NCBI GenBank assembly: GCA_032433765.1
Contig: JAVIAB010000024.1
Coordinates: forward strand, 14,132,126-14,196,125
DNA length: 64,000 nt
Direction of reading: 5' to 3'
Origin: Megaustenia siamemsis
Lineage: Eukaryota; Mollusca; Gastropoda; Stylommatophora; Ariophantidae
Shown: piece by piece, positions 1 through 10,626 of the stretch
Position numbering within the stretch: position 1 is the first letter of the stretch
Layout of the letters: the number at the start of each line of letters is the position of its first letter
Program-made: the position numbers and the translations under genes
The notes under the pieces: model-generated
The model's input: the letters and a program-made list of their open reading frames with translations, nothing else
Databases searched by the model: none
What the model was told of the DNA's origin: nothing

Positions 1-21
1 GGTAGCATTCAATCACAATAA

Positions 22-505
22 AGTTAGTAAAGAGCCCCCGTCACGCCAAGTGGAGTATAAGGTATATGGTGCTAGTAAAAAAAAAAAGGTAATGTACCCC
101 CGTCACGCCAAGTGGCGTATAGGTAATATGGTGTTAGTGACCATACATTTTACAGACCTTCGGTAATTGATTTTTGGGGTAATGTGGTCGGTATTACGCC
201 CGTGCCGCTTTACTTTCCCTGAAAAAAAATCGGTAGCCATTAAAGGCTGGGTGAACCGGAAGCCGTCGGTTGGGATCGAACCCTACCTATTGTCCTTTAT
301 GGTGCTAGTGGCCATAATGTTGATAGACCTTCGGCATGTGATTTATGGGGCAATCTGGTCGGTATTACGCCCGTTCCGCCGTACTTTCACATAAAAAATC
401 CCGATTCCCATTTAAGGCTAGGTGAACCAGGAAGCCGTCGATCAGGATCGAACCCGACCTTTTGTCCTTTGTAGTCCAGTTGACTAACTACTGAGCCATC
501 GCGCT
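22..505 (-). mobile_element. SINE-A, outer copy, split by a second SINE-A
   Basis: tRNA-derived SINE in minus orientation. Its head (about 440-505) carries box B-like and box A-like sequences on the minus strand. Its 3' end (22-76) has the family hallmark GTCACGCCAAGTGG. The copy is bounded by an imperfect 15-bp direct repeat (7-21 and 506-520, two mismatches), taken as the target-site duplication. It is interrupted at 77-297 by another SINE-A, so the two parts are 22-76 and 298-505. Confidence 0.85.
77..297 (-). mobile_element. SINE-A, inner copy inserted into SINE-A
   Basis: 5'-truncated SINE-A in minus orientation; the tRNA-like head is cut just upstream of box B. It starts with an A-run on the plus strand, meaning the SINE 3' end is T-rich. 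It is flanked by a perfect 12-bp duplication of the host SINE, TATGGTGCTAGT at 65-76 and 298-309, which proves insertion into an existing SINE-A. Confidence 0.88.
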
Positions 506-572
506 ATTCAATCGCTATAATTTGTATTTTATTCTGTAGCTCTGTTGTAAGGGATCATATTTCCCAAGCGTA

Positions 573-770
573 AAGAACATACACAACATACGTAAACGTA
601 TACATAGAATATACGCAAGCGTATAAAACATACACAAGATACGTAAGCGTATAAAACATACGCAAACGTATACATAGAATATACGCAACATACGCAAGAG
701 TATAGAACATACGCAACATACGCAAGAGTATAGAACATACGCAACATACGCAAGCGTAAACAAAGAACAT
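573..770. repeat. ~28-bp minisatellite (ATACGCAA-rich)
   Basis: Degenerate tandem units built from CATACGCAA and GCGTATA/GAGTATAGAA blocks. The clearest period, 28 bp, is at 690-760. Overlapping minus-strand reading frames rich in Tyr, Val and Cys are artefacts of the repeat. Confidence 0.75.
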
Positions 771-775
771 ATCAC

Positions 776-1489
776 GTATAGAACATTCGTTTGCTTTGTT
801 TACCACGTCAAATTACCCTCCCAGACGACTCTCAGTCGAATGCTGACATTACTTTGGATAAAATAGTAACAAATTACGCTCGAGTCTAGTCGAGTAACGT
901 TCCTTGACCCGGTATATTGGAAACAGAAAACTTTGTCGTTCGTAACGCTCATATCACGAAACAAATAAAGTTGTGATCTAATAACAAGTTGAAGAAACAG
1001 CCGAAAAATAAATAACCCACTTCAAGACACGAGAAAATTGAAAGCAACACCGGATATACGTCAGACTAGGGACAGGACACAATTGATATTACCAGCGCAG
1101 ATAATTTAGACTGTCAGCTCAGAAAGTAGACTACGGAGTCTTGCAAACCTATCTGCATGTTCAAACAGCCACACGCCATCTTCGACAGCTCCATCACTCT
1201 TCGGGTGAGAAACCACTTTTCCTAGTAGAGTCCGAGAAGATTCTAGAACGTCTCTTTAGAAAAATTCACTGAACAAGAGATTTGAAAGTGAGAATCCACT
1301 GGGTTGTTTTAATATAGTGCAGCGCAAAGGTCGTTATTGAAATTCCATAAAGCTCACCGCGGGATGTTAATCAAAGGCAGTTTTAGTTATTAGATTCACT
1401 GGTTCAGTACTTTAATCTTAACTAAAGGGAGTACATCAGGGGGAGTGTTCGTTGGGTATATTATTTACAACTACGTATATTGTATCCAA
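776..1489. other. No recognisable feature
   Basis: AT-rich unique-looking sequence. I see no coding signal, tandem repeat or match to the other repeats in the window. Confidence 0.5.
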
Positions 1490-2300
1490 TTATCATCATC
1501 ACCATCATCATGTACCATGCCTGCTGGCGTAGATGATCATTCTCTCCACAAACTTCGATCTCGACAGTTATTTATCATTTCTGTTGTTGACCTTCTGCCA
1601 AGCCATTCTCTTAAGCCGTCTGGTATCTTTTCTCTTTGCTTCCCTCTATCTCTTCGTCCCTCATTTTTCCCAGTTGTCACAATATATTCCAGTTTTTCTC
1701 TTCTCATTACATGACCAAAAAATTGATGATTTTTTCTCCCTAATATTAGAAATTAGCTCTCTTTTTGCTTTGGATCTTTCGGAACGTTTTCATTACTCTT
1801 CTTAGCTGGCAATGGCATTCTCAACATTCCTATGTAAAACCACATTTCTACAGACTTCAGTGATTTTCTTGTCTGTTGTCCTATTGTCCATGATTCACAT
1901 CCATATGTTAAGACTGGCTCTACATAACATTTAAGAACTCTTTTTCTTGTTTCTATTGCCAAAAATGGATTGCATAGTATCTTCCTCATTTTATTTGGAA
2001 AGCTGTGTTTGCCTGAGCCATTCTGCATCTCACCTCTTTTGTACATCTTCCGTCTGAGGTTAACAAAGTTCCCAAATATTTAAATTCATTTACCTGTTTT
2101 AATATTGTTCAACTTGTTTTTATTTTGCACTGAAGTGATGTCTTTTTCTTTGTTGTTACCATTACCTCTGTCTTTTTGCTATTAAGGCTGAGTCCTGTAT
2201 TTTTGCTTTCTTTCACTATAATGTCCAACATTTCTTGTAACTCATTTACCCCGCTAAACAGGTTGGTATTATCCGATTTCAGAGGTATTCTCATACTTTT
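1490..2300 (-). mobile_element. LINE-alpha, 5'-truncated RT C-terminal fragment
   Basis: Minus-strand copy of a non-LTR retrotransposon. From the 3' end (left) it begins with (CAT)n, the complement of the family's (ATG)n tail. The broken coding sequence then reads back through the WFY..ML..P thumb region, the TYGCESWT motif and NELQEMLDIIVKESK. The catalytic YADD box has decayed to something like KSDNTNLF. Several frameshifts make it a pseudogene. No target-site duplication found. Confidence 0.8.
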
Positions 2301-2452
2301 ATCTTAGAGAACTGTGACATGTTGTCAACATCATACAATCCCGTCAGCAGGATAACACAACAAGCTGTTATTATATTCACGGTCTGATTGCTGGAAGGAA
2401 ATGTTCAACATTGGAAACTGGATATTTTTGGTGGAACATGTCTTCCGTATTA

Positions 2453-2705
2453 GGGAGCTACGATAGCGCAGTGGTTAGTGAACTGGACTACAAAGGACAA
2501 GAGGTAGGGACCTATTCTAACCGACGGCTTCCGGTTTCACCCAGCCTTAAATGGGTACCGGATTTTTTCTGGGAAAGTAAAGCGGCACGGGCGTAATACC
2601 GACCACATTACCCCAAAAATCATGTGCTGAAGGTCTGTAAAATGTATGGTCACTAACACCATATTCCATATACGCCACTTGGCGTGACGGGGGTACTTTA
2701 CTTGT
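2453..2705 (+). mobile_element. SINE-A, near full length
   Basis: tRNA-like head GAGCTACGATAGCGCAGTGG (box A region); the box B region is degenerate in this copy. The body contains the AAAGCGGCACGGGCGTAATA segment and the end reads CCACTTGGCGTGACGGGGGT followed by ACTTTACTT. Length about 250 bp, typical of the copies here. Confidence 0.85.
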
Positions 2706-3205
2706 TTTATGTGTAATGATTATGTGTGATAGTTATATGTGATGGTTATATGTGAAGGGTATATGTGATGGGTATATGAGATTGGTGCATGAGGAGGTTA
2801 TATGTGATAGTTATATGTGATAGTCATATGTGATGATTAGATGCGGTGCTTCTATGTGAAAATTGTATGTCATGTCTATATGTGATGTTTAAATCTGATG
2901 TTTGTATGGGATGGTTATATGTGATGTTTATATATGAAGGGTATATGTGAAGGTTACATGTAATGCTTATATGTTATGTTTAAATGTGGTGATTATATGT
3001 TAGGTTATATGTGAAGGCTATATGTGAAGGTTATACGTGAAGGTTATATGTGATGTTTATATGTGAAGGTTATATGTTACGTTTATATGTGATGTTTATA
3101 TGTGACGGTTATATGTGATGTTTGTATGTGAAGGGTATATGTTATGTTTATATTGTGATGTCATATGTGAGGGTTATGTGTGAAGGCTATATGTGATGGC
3201 TAGGC
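2706..3205. repeat. 13-bp minisatellite (TATATGTGATGGT)
   Basis: Degenerate array of 13-bp units with common variants GTGAAGG, GTGATGT and GTTATGT. It begins immediately after the SINE-A 3' end, so it may have started in the SINE tail or flank. Confidence 0.8.
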
Positions 3206-3267
3206 AACGTGATTTAAGCTATTCATACACCATCTAATTTGACAAAAACATGGGGAGACGAGATACA

Positions 3268-3905
3268 AAAAAAAAAAAAACATGAGATGAATAGACCAAA
3301 TAAGATGTGGTGAATCAAATAAGATGTCGGGAACTAAATAAGACGACCAGAAGCAATTACGATGAAGAGAACCAAATAGGACGTAGAGAACAAAATAAAA
3401 TGTAGAGAACCAAATAAAATGAAGAGAACCAAATAAGATGAAGAAAGCCGAATAAGATGAAGAGAACCAAATAAAACGAATAAAATCGAATAAGATTAAG
3501 AGAACCAAATAAATTGAAGAGAGCCAAAAGAGATGAAGAGAACCAAATAAAATGAAGAGAATCAAATAAGATGAAGAGAACCAAATAAAATGAAGAGACG
3601 TTAATAATATGCTAGGAACTAAAAAAATTATGTAGAGACTCAAAATAAGATGAAGAGATAAATTAAGACTGGGAGAACCAAACAATATGAAGAGATCCAA
3701 ATAAGATAAAGAGAACTAAATAAGGCGGAGGGACACAAATAAGATGAAGAAGAACCAAGAAAGGAATTATGAGAATATAAAAGGATGTGAAGAGACCGAA
3801 ATAACATGATGAGACACAAATAAGATGTTTAGAACCAAATAAGTTGAAAAGAATCACAGATGATGTGTAATATAATAAAAACCAAAATAAACGAATAAAT
3901 TCTGA
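3268..3905. repeat. 19-bp minisatellite (AGAACCAAATAAGATGAAG)
   Basis: Roughly 30 degenerate units of 19 bp. Minus-strand frames rich in Phe, Leu, Ile and Ser (FILFGSLHLIWF type) are artefacts of the repeat, although they mimic hydrophobic membrane segments. Confidence 0.82.
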
Positions 3906-4486
3906 AAATGCCCATAAAAACAAGCTAAAATCATTTGTAAGAAACTATATGAATACAGAGAGGATGGGATGTGGTTAAGGAGAAAGGGAGAGGCATGGCG
4001 ATCAAAGAATAGGAAAAGGGAGATTATTGGCAAACAATAAAAGGAGGCGGACGAAATGAAGCAGGCAGGCAAATAGAAGAAAAAAATTAAGGAAAGTTCA
4101 ACTTAAAAGCTCACAGGATTTCTGAGACTCAAGTACGCTTGTCTTGAAGAAACAGTGGAGAGATAGAAAGAGAGAAAAAAGGGGGGGGGGAGTAGAGTGA
4201 AAGAAAAGATAAGACAGGAACGCATTTTTTCTTTATGTTCGGAATAAACGTAATTGTTACTTTTATTTTTCTATTTTTTTTTCTCCGATCTTTTACAAAT
4301 ATTTTAAGAGAATTTAAGCCGGGATTGTGCGTGTGCGTGTGCGTGTGTGCGTAGCGATTTGTTAACGTAAAGCGTTATTTAGTGACACATTATACAGCAG
4401 AACAAGTGAAAGCTTAGATCCAGACACAAGTAATTGTTTAAAAGGCCGGAACACTTTAAATGAAGCTAGGAAACGAACAAAGGAAG
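3906..4486. other. Purine-rich spacer with a GT microsatellite
   Basis: No gene seen. A (GTGTGC)n microsatellite lies at about 4325-4355 and a G-run at 4180-4191. The remainder is AG-rich and unique-looking. Confidence 0.5.
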
Positions 4487-5350
4487 CACACTATAAACAA
4501 GGCTACCACACTATAAACAAGGCTACCACACTATAAATAAGGCTACCACACTATAAACAAGGCTACCACACTATAAACAAGGCTACCACACTATAAACAA
4601 GGCTACCACACTATAAACAAGGCTACCACACTATAAACAAGGCTGGCACACTAGAAACATAGCTAGCACACTATAAACATAGCTACCATACTATAAACAA
4701 GGCTGGCACACTAGAAACATGGCTAGCACACTATAAACAAGGCTGGCACACTATAAACAAGGCTGGCACACTATAAACAAGGCTGCCACACTAGAAACAT
4801 AGCTAGCACACTATAAACATAGCTACCACACTATAAACAAGGCTACCACACTATAAACAGGGCTGGCACACTAGAAACATAGCTAGCACACTATAAACAA
4901 GGCTGGCACACTAGAAACATAGCTAGCACAATATAAACATAGCTAGCACACTATAAACAAGGCTAGCACACTAGAAACATAGCTAACACACTATAAACAA
5001 GGCTGGCACACTAGAAACATAGCTAGCACACTATAAACAAGGCTGGCACACTAGAAACATAGCTAGCACACTATAAACAAGGCTACCACACTATAAACAA
5101 GGCTGGCACACTAGAAACATAGCTAGCACACTATAAACATAGCTAGCACACTATAAACAAGGCTAGCACACTAGAAACATGGCTAGCACACTATAAACAA
5201 GGCTAGCACACTAGAAACAAGGCGAGGACACTAGAAACAAGGCTAGCACACTAGAAACAAAGCTAGCACAGTATAAACAAGGCCGCCACACTATAAACAA
5301 GGCTACCACACTATAAACAAGGCTACCACATTATAAACAGGGCTAGAACA
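4487..5350. repeat. 20-bp minisatellite with 40-bp dimer order
   Basis: About 43 units of CACACTATAAACAAGGCTAC. The left part (4490-4640) is homogeneous. From about 4640 two variants alternate, one with CTATAAACAAGGCTGG and one with CTAGAAACATAGCTAG, giving a 40-bp higher-order dimer. The right edge (5215-5350) is more degenerate. Confidence 0.9.
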
Positions 5351-5379
5351 CTTAACATCTAAAGAAAGAAGAAGAATTA

Positions 5380-5944
5380 GACGAAAAATAAGAATAAGAA
5401 GAAAAAAAGAAGAAAAGGAAAGAAAGAAAGAATTAAAGGAAGGAAAGGAAGGAAAGGAAGGAAAGGAAAGGAAGGAAAGGAAGTAAAGGAAGGAAGGAAG
5501 GAAGGAAGGAAGGAAGGAAGGAAGGAAGGAAGGAAGGAAGGAAGGAAGGAAGGAAGGAAGGAAGGAAGGAAGGAAGGAAGGAAGGAAGGAAGGAAGGAAG
5601 GAAGGAAGGAAGGAAGGAAGGAAGGAAGGAAGGAAGGAAGGAAGGAAGGAAGGAAGGAAGGAAGGAAGGAAGGAAGGAAGGAAGGAAGGAAGGAAGGAAG
5701 GAAGGAAGGAAGGAAGGAAGGAAGGAAGGAAGGAAGGAAGGAAGGAAGGAAGGAAGGAAGGAAGGAAGGAAGGAAGGAAGGAAGGAAGGAAGGAAGGAAG
5801 GAAGGAAGGAAGGAAGGAAGGAAGGAAGGAAGGAAGGAAGGAAGGAAGGAAGGAAGGAAGGAAGGAAGGAAGGAAGGAAGGAAGGAAGGAAGGAAGGAAG
5901 GAAGGAAGGAAGGAAGGAAGGAAGGAAGGAAGGAAGGAAGGAAG
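5380..5944. repeat. (AAGG)n tetranucleotide microsatellite
   Basis: An AG-rich lead-in (5380-5485) is followed by a perfect, uninterrupted AAGG run from about 5486 to 5944, roughly 114 units. The opposite strand is (CCTT)n. The absence of interruptions suggests recent expansion; true length may vary between individuals and assemblies. Confidence 0.95.
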
Positions 5945-6789
5945 ATTTTTAAAAAGTGAGAAGCAGAATATGACGAAATGGAAGACGAAAAAAAGAAGAA
6001 ATTAGAACAAATTGAAGAAAGTAGAAGAAACAGAAGAAGTAAAAAACGACGTGATGAGAGAAGGAGAAAATGAAGAAGAAGAATAGGAAGAAAAAAGAAA
6101 TAATAGGCAAATAAACGTAACGAACTATAGCAAGTTTTATGTGATGGAAATATAATTTTTAAAAATAGAATAGAAGACTCATGTTAAGAAACATGTAAAG
6201 CAACAAAATAAAGACACAGATAGGAAAGCCGACAAACATGAATAAATTGGAGACAGTCTTAATGAGATAACCTCCCTGGTATTCCAATAACCCGTCTGGA
6301 AGGGAGAATTTGATTGACAGTTTAAACAGCTGTCTTAAAAATAGCAGCAGGAACAACCGGAAATCACTGACCTGTTTGTTCAGCACTTAATAGCATCAAT
6401 TCTCATTAAACGATGGAACGAGAGAATAAGTATGTATCGGCTGTCGTCTTGATAGACAGATCGTATCAGCGCATTGGAAAGCTGAGAAAACAATATGCCT
6501 TTAGGATATGCTCGTATTAGTTCATGCAACGAGGACAAATCGAGGGTCTAGGAGATCGACAAAACGAGGGGAGATTGAGTGATATTCGACAGCGTAATGG
6601 TTGTAAAACGAGGCTTCATCGAATTACGGTTATTGGTTGAGGAAGGTGTAGATTATGAAATGATGGCGGCGAGATGTGTTACGTCATATGTCTGTGAACA
6701 GACTGTTGTTAAGTTCTCAAATGACGAAGTTTAAATATATTACTCAGGTGGTTTAGGTTTACGTGTTTCATTTTCTAATAATTTAATCT
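5945..6789. other. No gene seen; AG-rich flank then unique sequence
   Basis: AG-rich DNA (5945-6120) continues the composition of the microsatellite. From 6120 the sequence is unique-looking, with only short frames lacking conserved motifs. Confidence 0.45.
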
Positions 6790-6895
6790 TGATCTCTCTG
6801 TCTATCTGTCTGTCTGTCTCTCTCTCTTTTTCTCTCTGTCTCTCTGTCTGTCTGTCTCTCTCTCTTTTTCTCTCTGTCTCTCCTATTCTGTATCT
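6790..6895. repeat. TCTG/TC microsatellite
   Basis: Compound (TCTG)n, (TC)n and TTTTTCTC blocks, with one block of about 55 bp repeated twice. Confidence 0.8.
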
Positions 6896-7004
6896 CGTAT
6901 TGTTATCTAACTCATGAACCTTCTATCTCACATTCTTTCATGTTTGCCTAAAATTATATCTTCCTATTATTATTATTTTTTTTTTGCTTTACCTTTCTTT
7001 ACAT

Positions 7005-7606
7005 TAACACAGGTAAATGAATTTATATATTTGGGAACTTTTTTAACCTCAGACGGAAGATTCTACAAAAGAGGTGAGATGCAGAATGGCTCAGGTAAAA
7101 TCAGCTTTCCAAAAAATGAGGAAGAAACTATGCAATCCATTTTGGACAATAGAAACAAGAAAAAGAGTTCTTAAATGTTATGTAGAGCCAGTCTTGACAT
7201 ATGGATGTGAATCATGGACAATAGGATAACAGACAAGAAAATCACTGGAGTCTGTAGAAATGTGGTTTTACAGAAGAATGTTGAGAATACCATGGACAGC
7301 GAAGAAGAGTAATGAAAATGTTCTGAAAGAGGTCAAAGCAAAAAGAGAGCTAATTTCCAATATTAGGAAGAAACAATCATCATTTTTTGGTCATGTAATG
7401 ATTAGAGAACAGCTGGAATATATTGTAACAACTGGAAAAATTGAGGGACGAAGAGATAAAGGGAAGTAAAGAGAAAAGATACCAGACAGGTTAAGAGAAT
7501 GGCTTGGCAGAAGGTCAACAACAGAAATTATAAATAGCTACCGAGATCGAATGTTGTGGAGAGACATGATCACCTACACCAGCATCCACGGTACTTGATG
7601 ATGATG
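7005..7606 (+). mobile_element. LINE-alpha, 5'-truncated C-terminal fragment
   Basis: Plus-strand copy starting in the segment after the RT active site (QVNEFIYLGTFLTSDGR). It then runs through the cysteine-containing TYGCESWT stretch, interrupted by a stop, and a thumb/C-terminal region with MWFYRRMLRIPWTAKKSNEN (about 7260-7320) and HVMIREQLEYIVTTGKIEGR. It ends in (GAT)n at 7597-7610. Frameshifts and stops break it. A 7-bp TTCTTTA match at each edge is too short to call a duplication. Confidence 0.85.
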
Positions 7607-7629
7607 ATTATTCTTTATCTCCCCCTCTT

Positions 7630-8498
7630 TATACCCGTCTCTCTCTCTCTCTCTCTCGCCATCCCTCGGCCTCTCCATCACTATCATCCATGTATGTTAC
7701 ACAGTACAGCTATTTTACACTGGTATAGTCTTACTTTCACTTCAAACCTCATCAGCCATTTCTTTATCCGCTTCCAATCTATTTCGCTCCGCTAATCTAT
7801 TTCTCTCCGCTTCTCTATTTCTTTCCGATTCACTACATTTCTCTCCAGTCTTCTCTATTTCCCCCGCTACTTATAATTTCTGGCTCCGATTCTCTCCATA
7901 TCTCTCCTCTCCCTCCCTATTTCTCTCTGTTCCACTCTGTTTCTGTCACATTTTCTCTTTTCTTCTCCGCTCCTTCCAAATTCTCCCTCTTCTCTAATCA
8001 TCTCCGCTCCTCTTTATTATTTGACCTTCTCCTTATGTCTCACATCCGCTCTCTATTTCTCTCTGCTCTACTCTGTTACTGTCAGAATTTCTCTATTCCT
8101 CTCCGCTGCTTCCAAATTCTCCCTCTTCTCTAATCATCTCCGCTCCCCTTTATTATTTAATCTTCTATCTATTTCTCACTTCCCCTCTCTATTTCTCTCT
8201 GCTCTACTCAGTTACTGTCAGAATTTCTCTATTCTTCTCCGCTCCTTCCAAATTCTCCCTCTTCTCTAATCATCTCCGCTCCTCTTTATTATTTAACCTT
8301 CTCTCTATTTCTCGCCTCTCATTTCCATTTCTCTCCACTCCACTGTGTATGTCTCCGCCCCTTTCTATTTCTCTATTTCTCTCTTTACATTGCTATGTCT
8401 CCTTTTATCAATCACTTCTCCATCACCCACAATTTCTGCACATCTATTTTTGTTTATTCCTTTTCTCTAATCATCTCTGTTTATATAATTGTTTCTTT

Positions 8499-8567
<69 letters not shown>

Positions 8568-8570
8568 GCA
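7630..8570. repeat. Pyrimidine-rich tract with three 136-bp units
   Basis: Strongly C/T-biased strand. Inside it, units starting at 7921, 8057 and 8193 are tandem 136-bp repeats (a partial fourth starts at 8329). They share CTCCTTCCAAATTCTCCCTC-type blocks. A (TC)n run occupies about 8495-8567. Plus-strand Ser/Leu/Phe-rich frames are compositional artefacts. Confidence 0.85.
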
Positions 8571-9320
8571 GTGTTTTACTTTTCAGCTCGTTTTAGTATC
8601 TCTCTCGTTGGTTATTTGAATTTATGTTGTCTCTGAAACTGTCTGTGTCTTTCTGTCTATGTTTATTCCCATCTCAATCATTCTGTCCCTTACTGTCTCT
8701 GTCTTACTCTGTATCTTTCGCGCCCCATATATTTCTGTCTGTCGTACTGTTTCTCTTTCACTCTCTTTCTCTCTCTTATTCTCCCTTGTCTCCTAGTATG
8801 TCTATCCAACTAGCTATATATCTATATGTATCTCTCTTTCAATTACACATATTCTCACATATAACAGCACAAACTAACGCATACAAACAAACGCGTGTAG
8901 ACCGAGCCATCTCACGCTGCTCCATGTTTCAGACATGTATTACAACATGCACGTCCACGAGTATATCAACCTTGTCGAGGCCTGGTCGAGGGCAGCTGTC
9001 TCCACAAATCCTTCCAGCATTTCCCGAGAGTATGAAGGACGTGATGAGATGGTATTATTTTATTTAATGGCTTTGAAACTCCCTTACGAGCTGTGAGACC
9101 TCGGCAGCAGCTCGGCCAGACTTTGGGTTTTATATCCTATGAAATTATGTTATTTATAGCGATTACTTCAGCATTGGAAACTTTTATTTCCTCAGTTTAG
9201 ATGCAATACAATAGATGAATCTTCTAAATATCCTGGATAAACAAAATAACCTACAAGAATAAAAATAATAATAAACAATAAACAAAATGATAATTAGTAT
9301 GGTTATGGCTATGGTTATAG
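8571..9320. other. Pyrimidine-rich to unique spacer, no gene
   Basis: The C/T bias decays by about 8860. The remainder is unique-looking; a 147-residue frame at 8624-9067 is low-complexity Leu/Ser/Phe sequence without recognisable motifs. Confidence 0.45.
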
Positions 9321-9324
9321 TTAT

Positions 9325-9690
9325 GGAAGGCCCCGGTATCACTGCAAACGAATTAAAATTCATATTTGTTCAACTGCCCATGCCAGTGGAATCATCCGAA
9401 TAACTAACTCATCTCCCAAACAAAGAAAGGTAACTGTAGTCCCCATCATAGCAGTCTCAGCACACGCCAAAAGACATAAGGCGAAACCTCACAGAAAGTG
9501 AACGCAGCCAATTGTTCCTTGTCATACGATATCATTATTCATCGTAAACAAGCGGGATATCGAAACAGGATCAAAACGGATGAAACACACAGCTCACGCT
9601 GTGCACAGAGCACTTAACTCAGTAGCTCATGCAACAAGCCGGACTTGGAATATGAGGAAACTGCAACAAGGAACACTTTTGATAATTAAT
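9325..9690 (+). mobile_element. Repeat G, dispersed element (copy 1)
   Basis: About 360 bp shared with copies near 29.8-30.4 kb and 60.2-60.7 kb and a minus fragment at 38.0 kb. Shared blocks include GGAAGGCCCCGGTATCACTG, CAAACAAAGAAAGG, TCCCCATCATAGCAG and ATATGAGGAAA. Class unknown; no RT, transposase or tRNA-like motif seen. Confidence 0.75.
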
Positions 9691-9985
9691 ATATTATATG
9701 CCAACAGAGAGACTGAACATTGAGTCAATTCTGAACTACATACAGAGACAACAAATAAAATGGTTTGCTCATCTTGAAAGGACGATAAACGATTCTATAC
9801 CAAACAAAATATATAATAACATATGTGATGGTAAAAGAGCCCATGGTAGTCCAAGAAATGATGGACTGACAACATCCAAGAACTAAAACAACAATTGACA
9901 ATGAGGCTCTAAGAATGGCAAGAACTAAAACTGTGTATCTACCTCCACATCCGAAGGGGTATATGAGGAAGTGAAGAAAGATTAT
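9691..9985 (+). mobile_element. LINE-kappa, RT C-terminal fragment
   Basis: Broken coding sequence with ESILNYIQRQQIKWFAHLER and downstream RAHGSPRNDG, the arrangement (Q-x-KWFxHLxR then a GRP/GSPR motif) seen at the C-terminus of metazoan endonuclease/RT LINEs. It is closest to LINE-epsilon (IEYIKKQQINWFGHITR). Stops follow. Confidence 0.65.
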
Positions 9986-10201
9986 AAAGTAAAGTGCCCA
10001 CGTCACGCCAAGTGGCATATAGGGAATATGGTGTTAGTGACCATACATTTTACATACCTTCAGCACATGATTTTTATGGTAATGTGGACAGTATTACGCC
10101 CATGCCGCTTTACCTTCCTAGAAAAAAATCCGATATCCATTTAAAGGATGGGTGAACCGGAGCCGTCGGTTGGGATCGAACCCTACCTCTTGTCCTTTGG
10201 A
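9986..10201 (-). mobile_element. SINE-A, 5'-truncated
   Basis: Minus-strand copy with the CACGTCACGCCAAGTGGCAT tail and CGGTTGGGATCGAACCCTAC box B region. The head is lost where an AT/AG microsatellite starts (10202-10245). Confidence 0.85.
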
Positions 10202-10379
10202 GATATATATATATATAGCGAGAGAGAGAGAAAGAGAGAGAATTATTATATTTTTGCAATATTTGTTAAGATAATGGTCTAAAGAGTGCAATAATGGAGG
10301 CTATAATTTAGAAAAATTGGAGACAGCGACATAAAGAACTTTGAGGTTAATAGTTACATGAGTCTATACAGATAACGTT

Positions 10380-10626
10380 CATTGAGACAGATAACTCGGC
10401 CACACAACGAGAAACATTCTCTCGCTGGAAAGAACAATAGTGGAACGCGTGGTTCCTGGACGACGCACCGAGGCAGACCAAGAAGACGTGGTTTTAAGAC
10501 ATCACAGAGACCTTGAACATGACAACAAAAGTTGAGAATCTGGCTACAGGCAGATATTGCTTTAGAGGGACTGTGGTGAACGAATGAGTGGCAAAGGACA
10601 GCGGACATGATGATGGTGATGATGAT
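10380..10626 (+). mobile_element. LINE-iota, 3'-terminal fragment with (GAT)n tail
   Basis: Degenerate coding sequence with a GRPRRRGF motif (about 10470-10500), then a short C-terminal part and a GATGATGGTGATGATGAT tail. The layout (GRP, terminal tryptophan region, GAT tail) matches LINE-gamma. The 55-bp minisatellite starts directly at this tail. Confidence 0.55.

Noticed and set aside
1445..1805. Plus-strand frames of about 90 codons with Phe/Leu/Ser bias
   Set aside because: Antisense shadow of LINE-alpha; the same shadow recurs at 19.5, 34.5, 49.7 and 58.6 kb.
3200..4072. Hydrophobic minus-strand frames resembling membrane proteins
   Set aside because: They come from a degenerate 19-bp tandem repeat and its AG-rich flank; periodicity explains the residues.
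5486..5944. AAGG run as an assembly artefact
   Set aside because: Cannot be decided from sequence alone; such runs are common in animal genomes, so it is annotated as a microsatellite with uncertain length.
7005..7620. TTCTTTA as a target-site duplication for this LINE-alpha
   Set aside because: Only 7 bp, in a T-rich context, and not clearly adjacent to both ends.
8349..9067. Ser/Leu-rich frames in the pyrimidine tract
   Set aside because: Explained by C/T strand bias and the (TC)n run.
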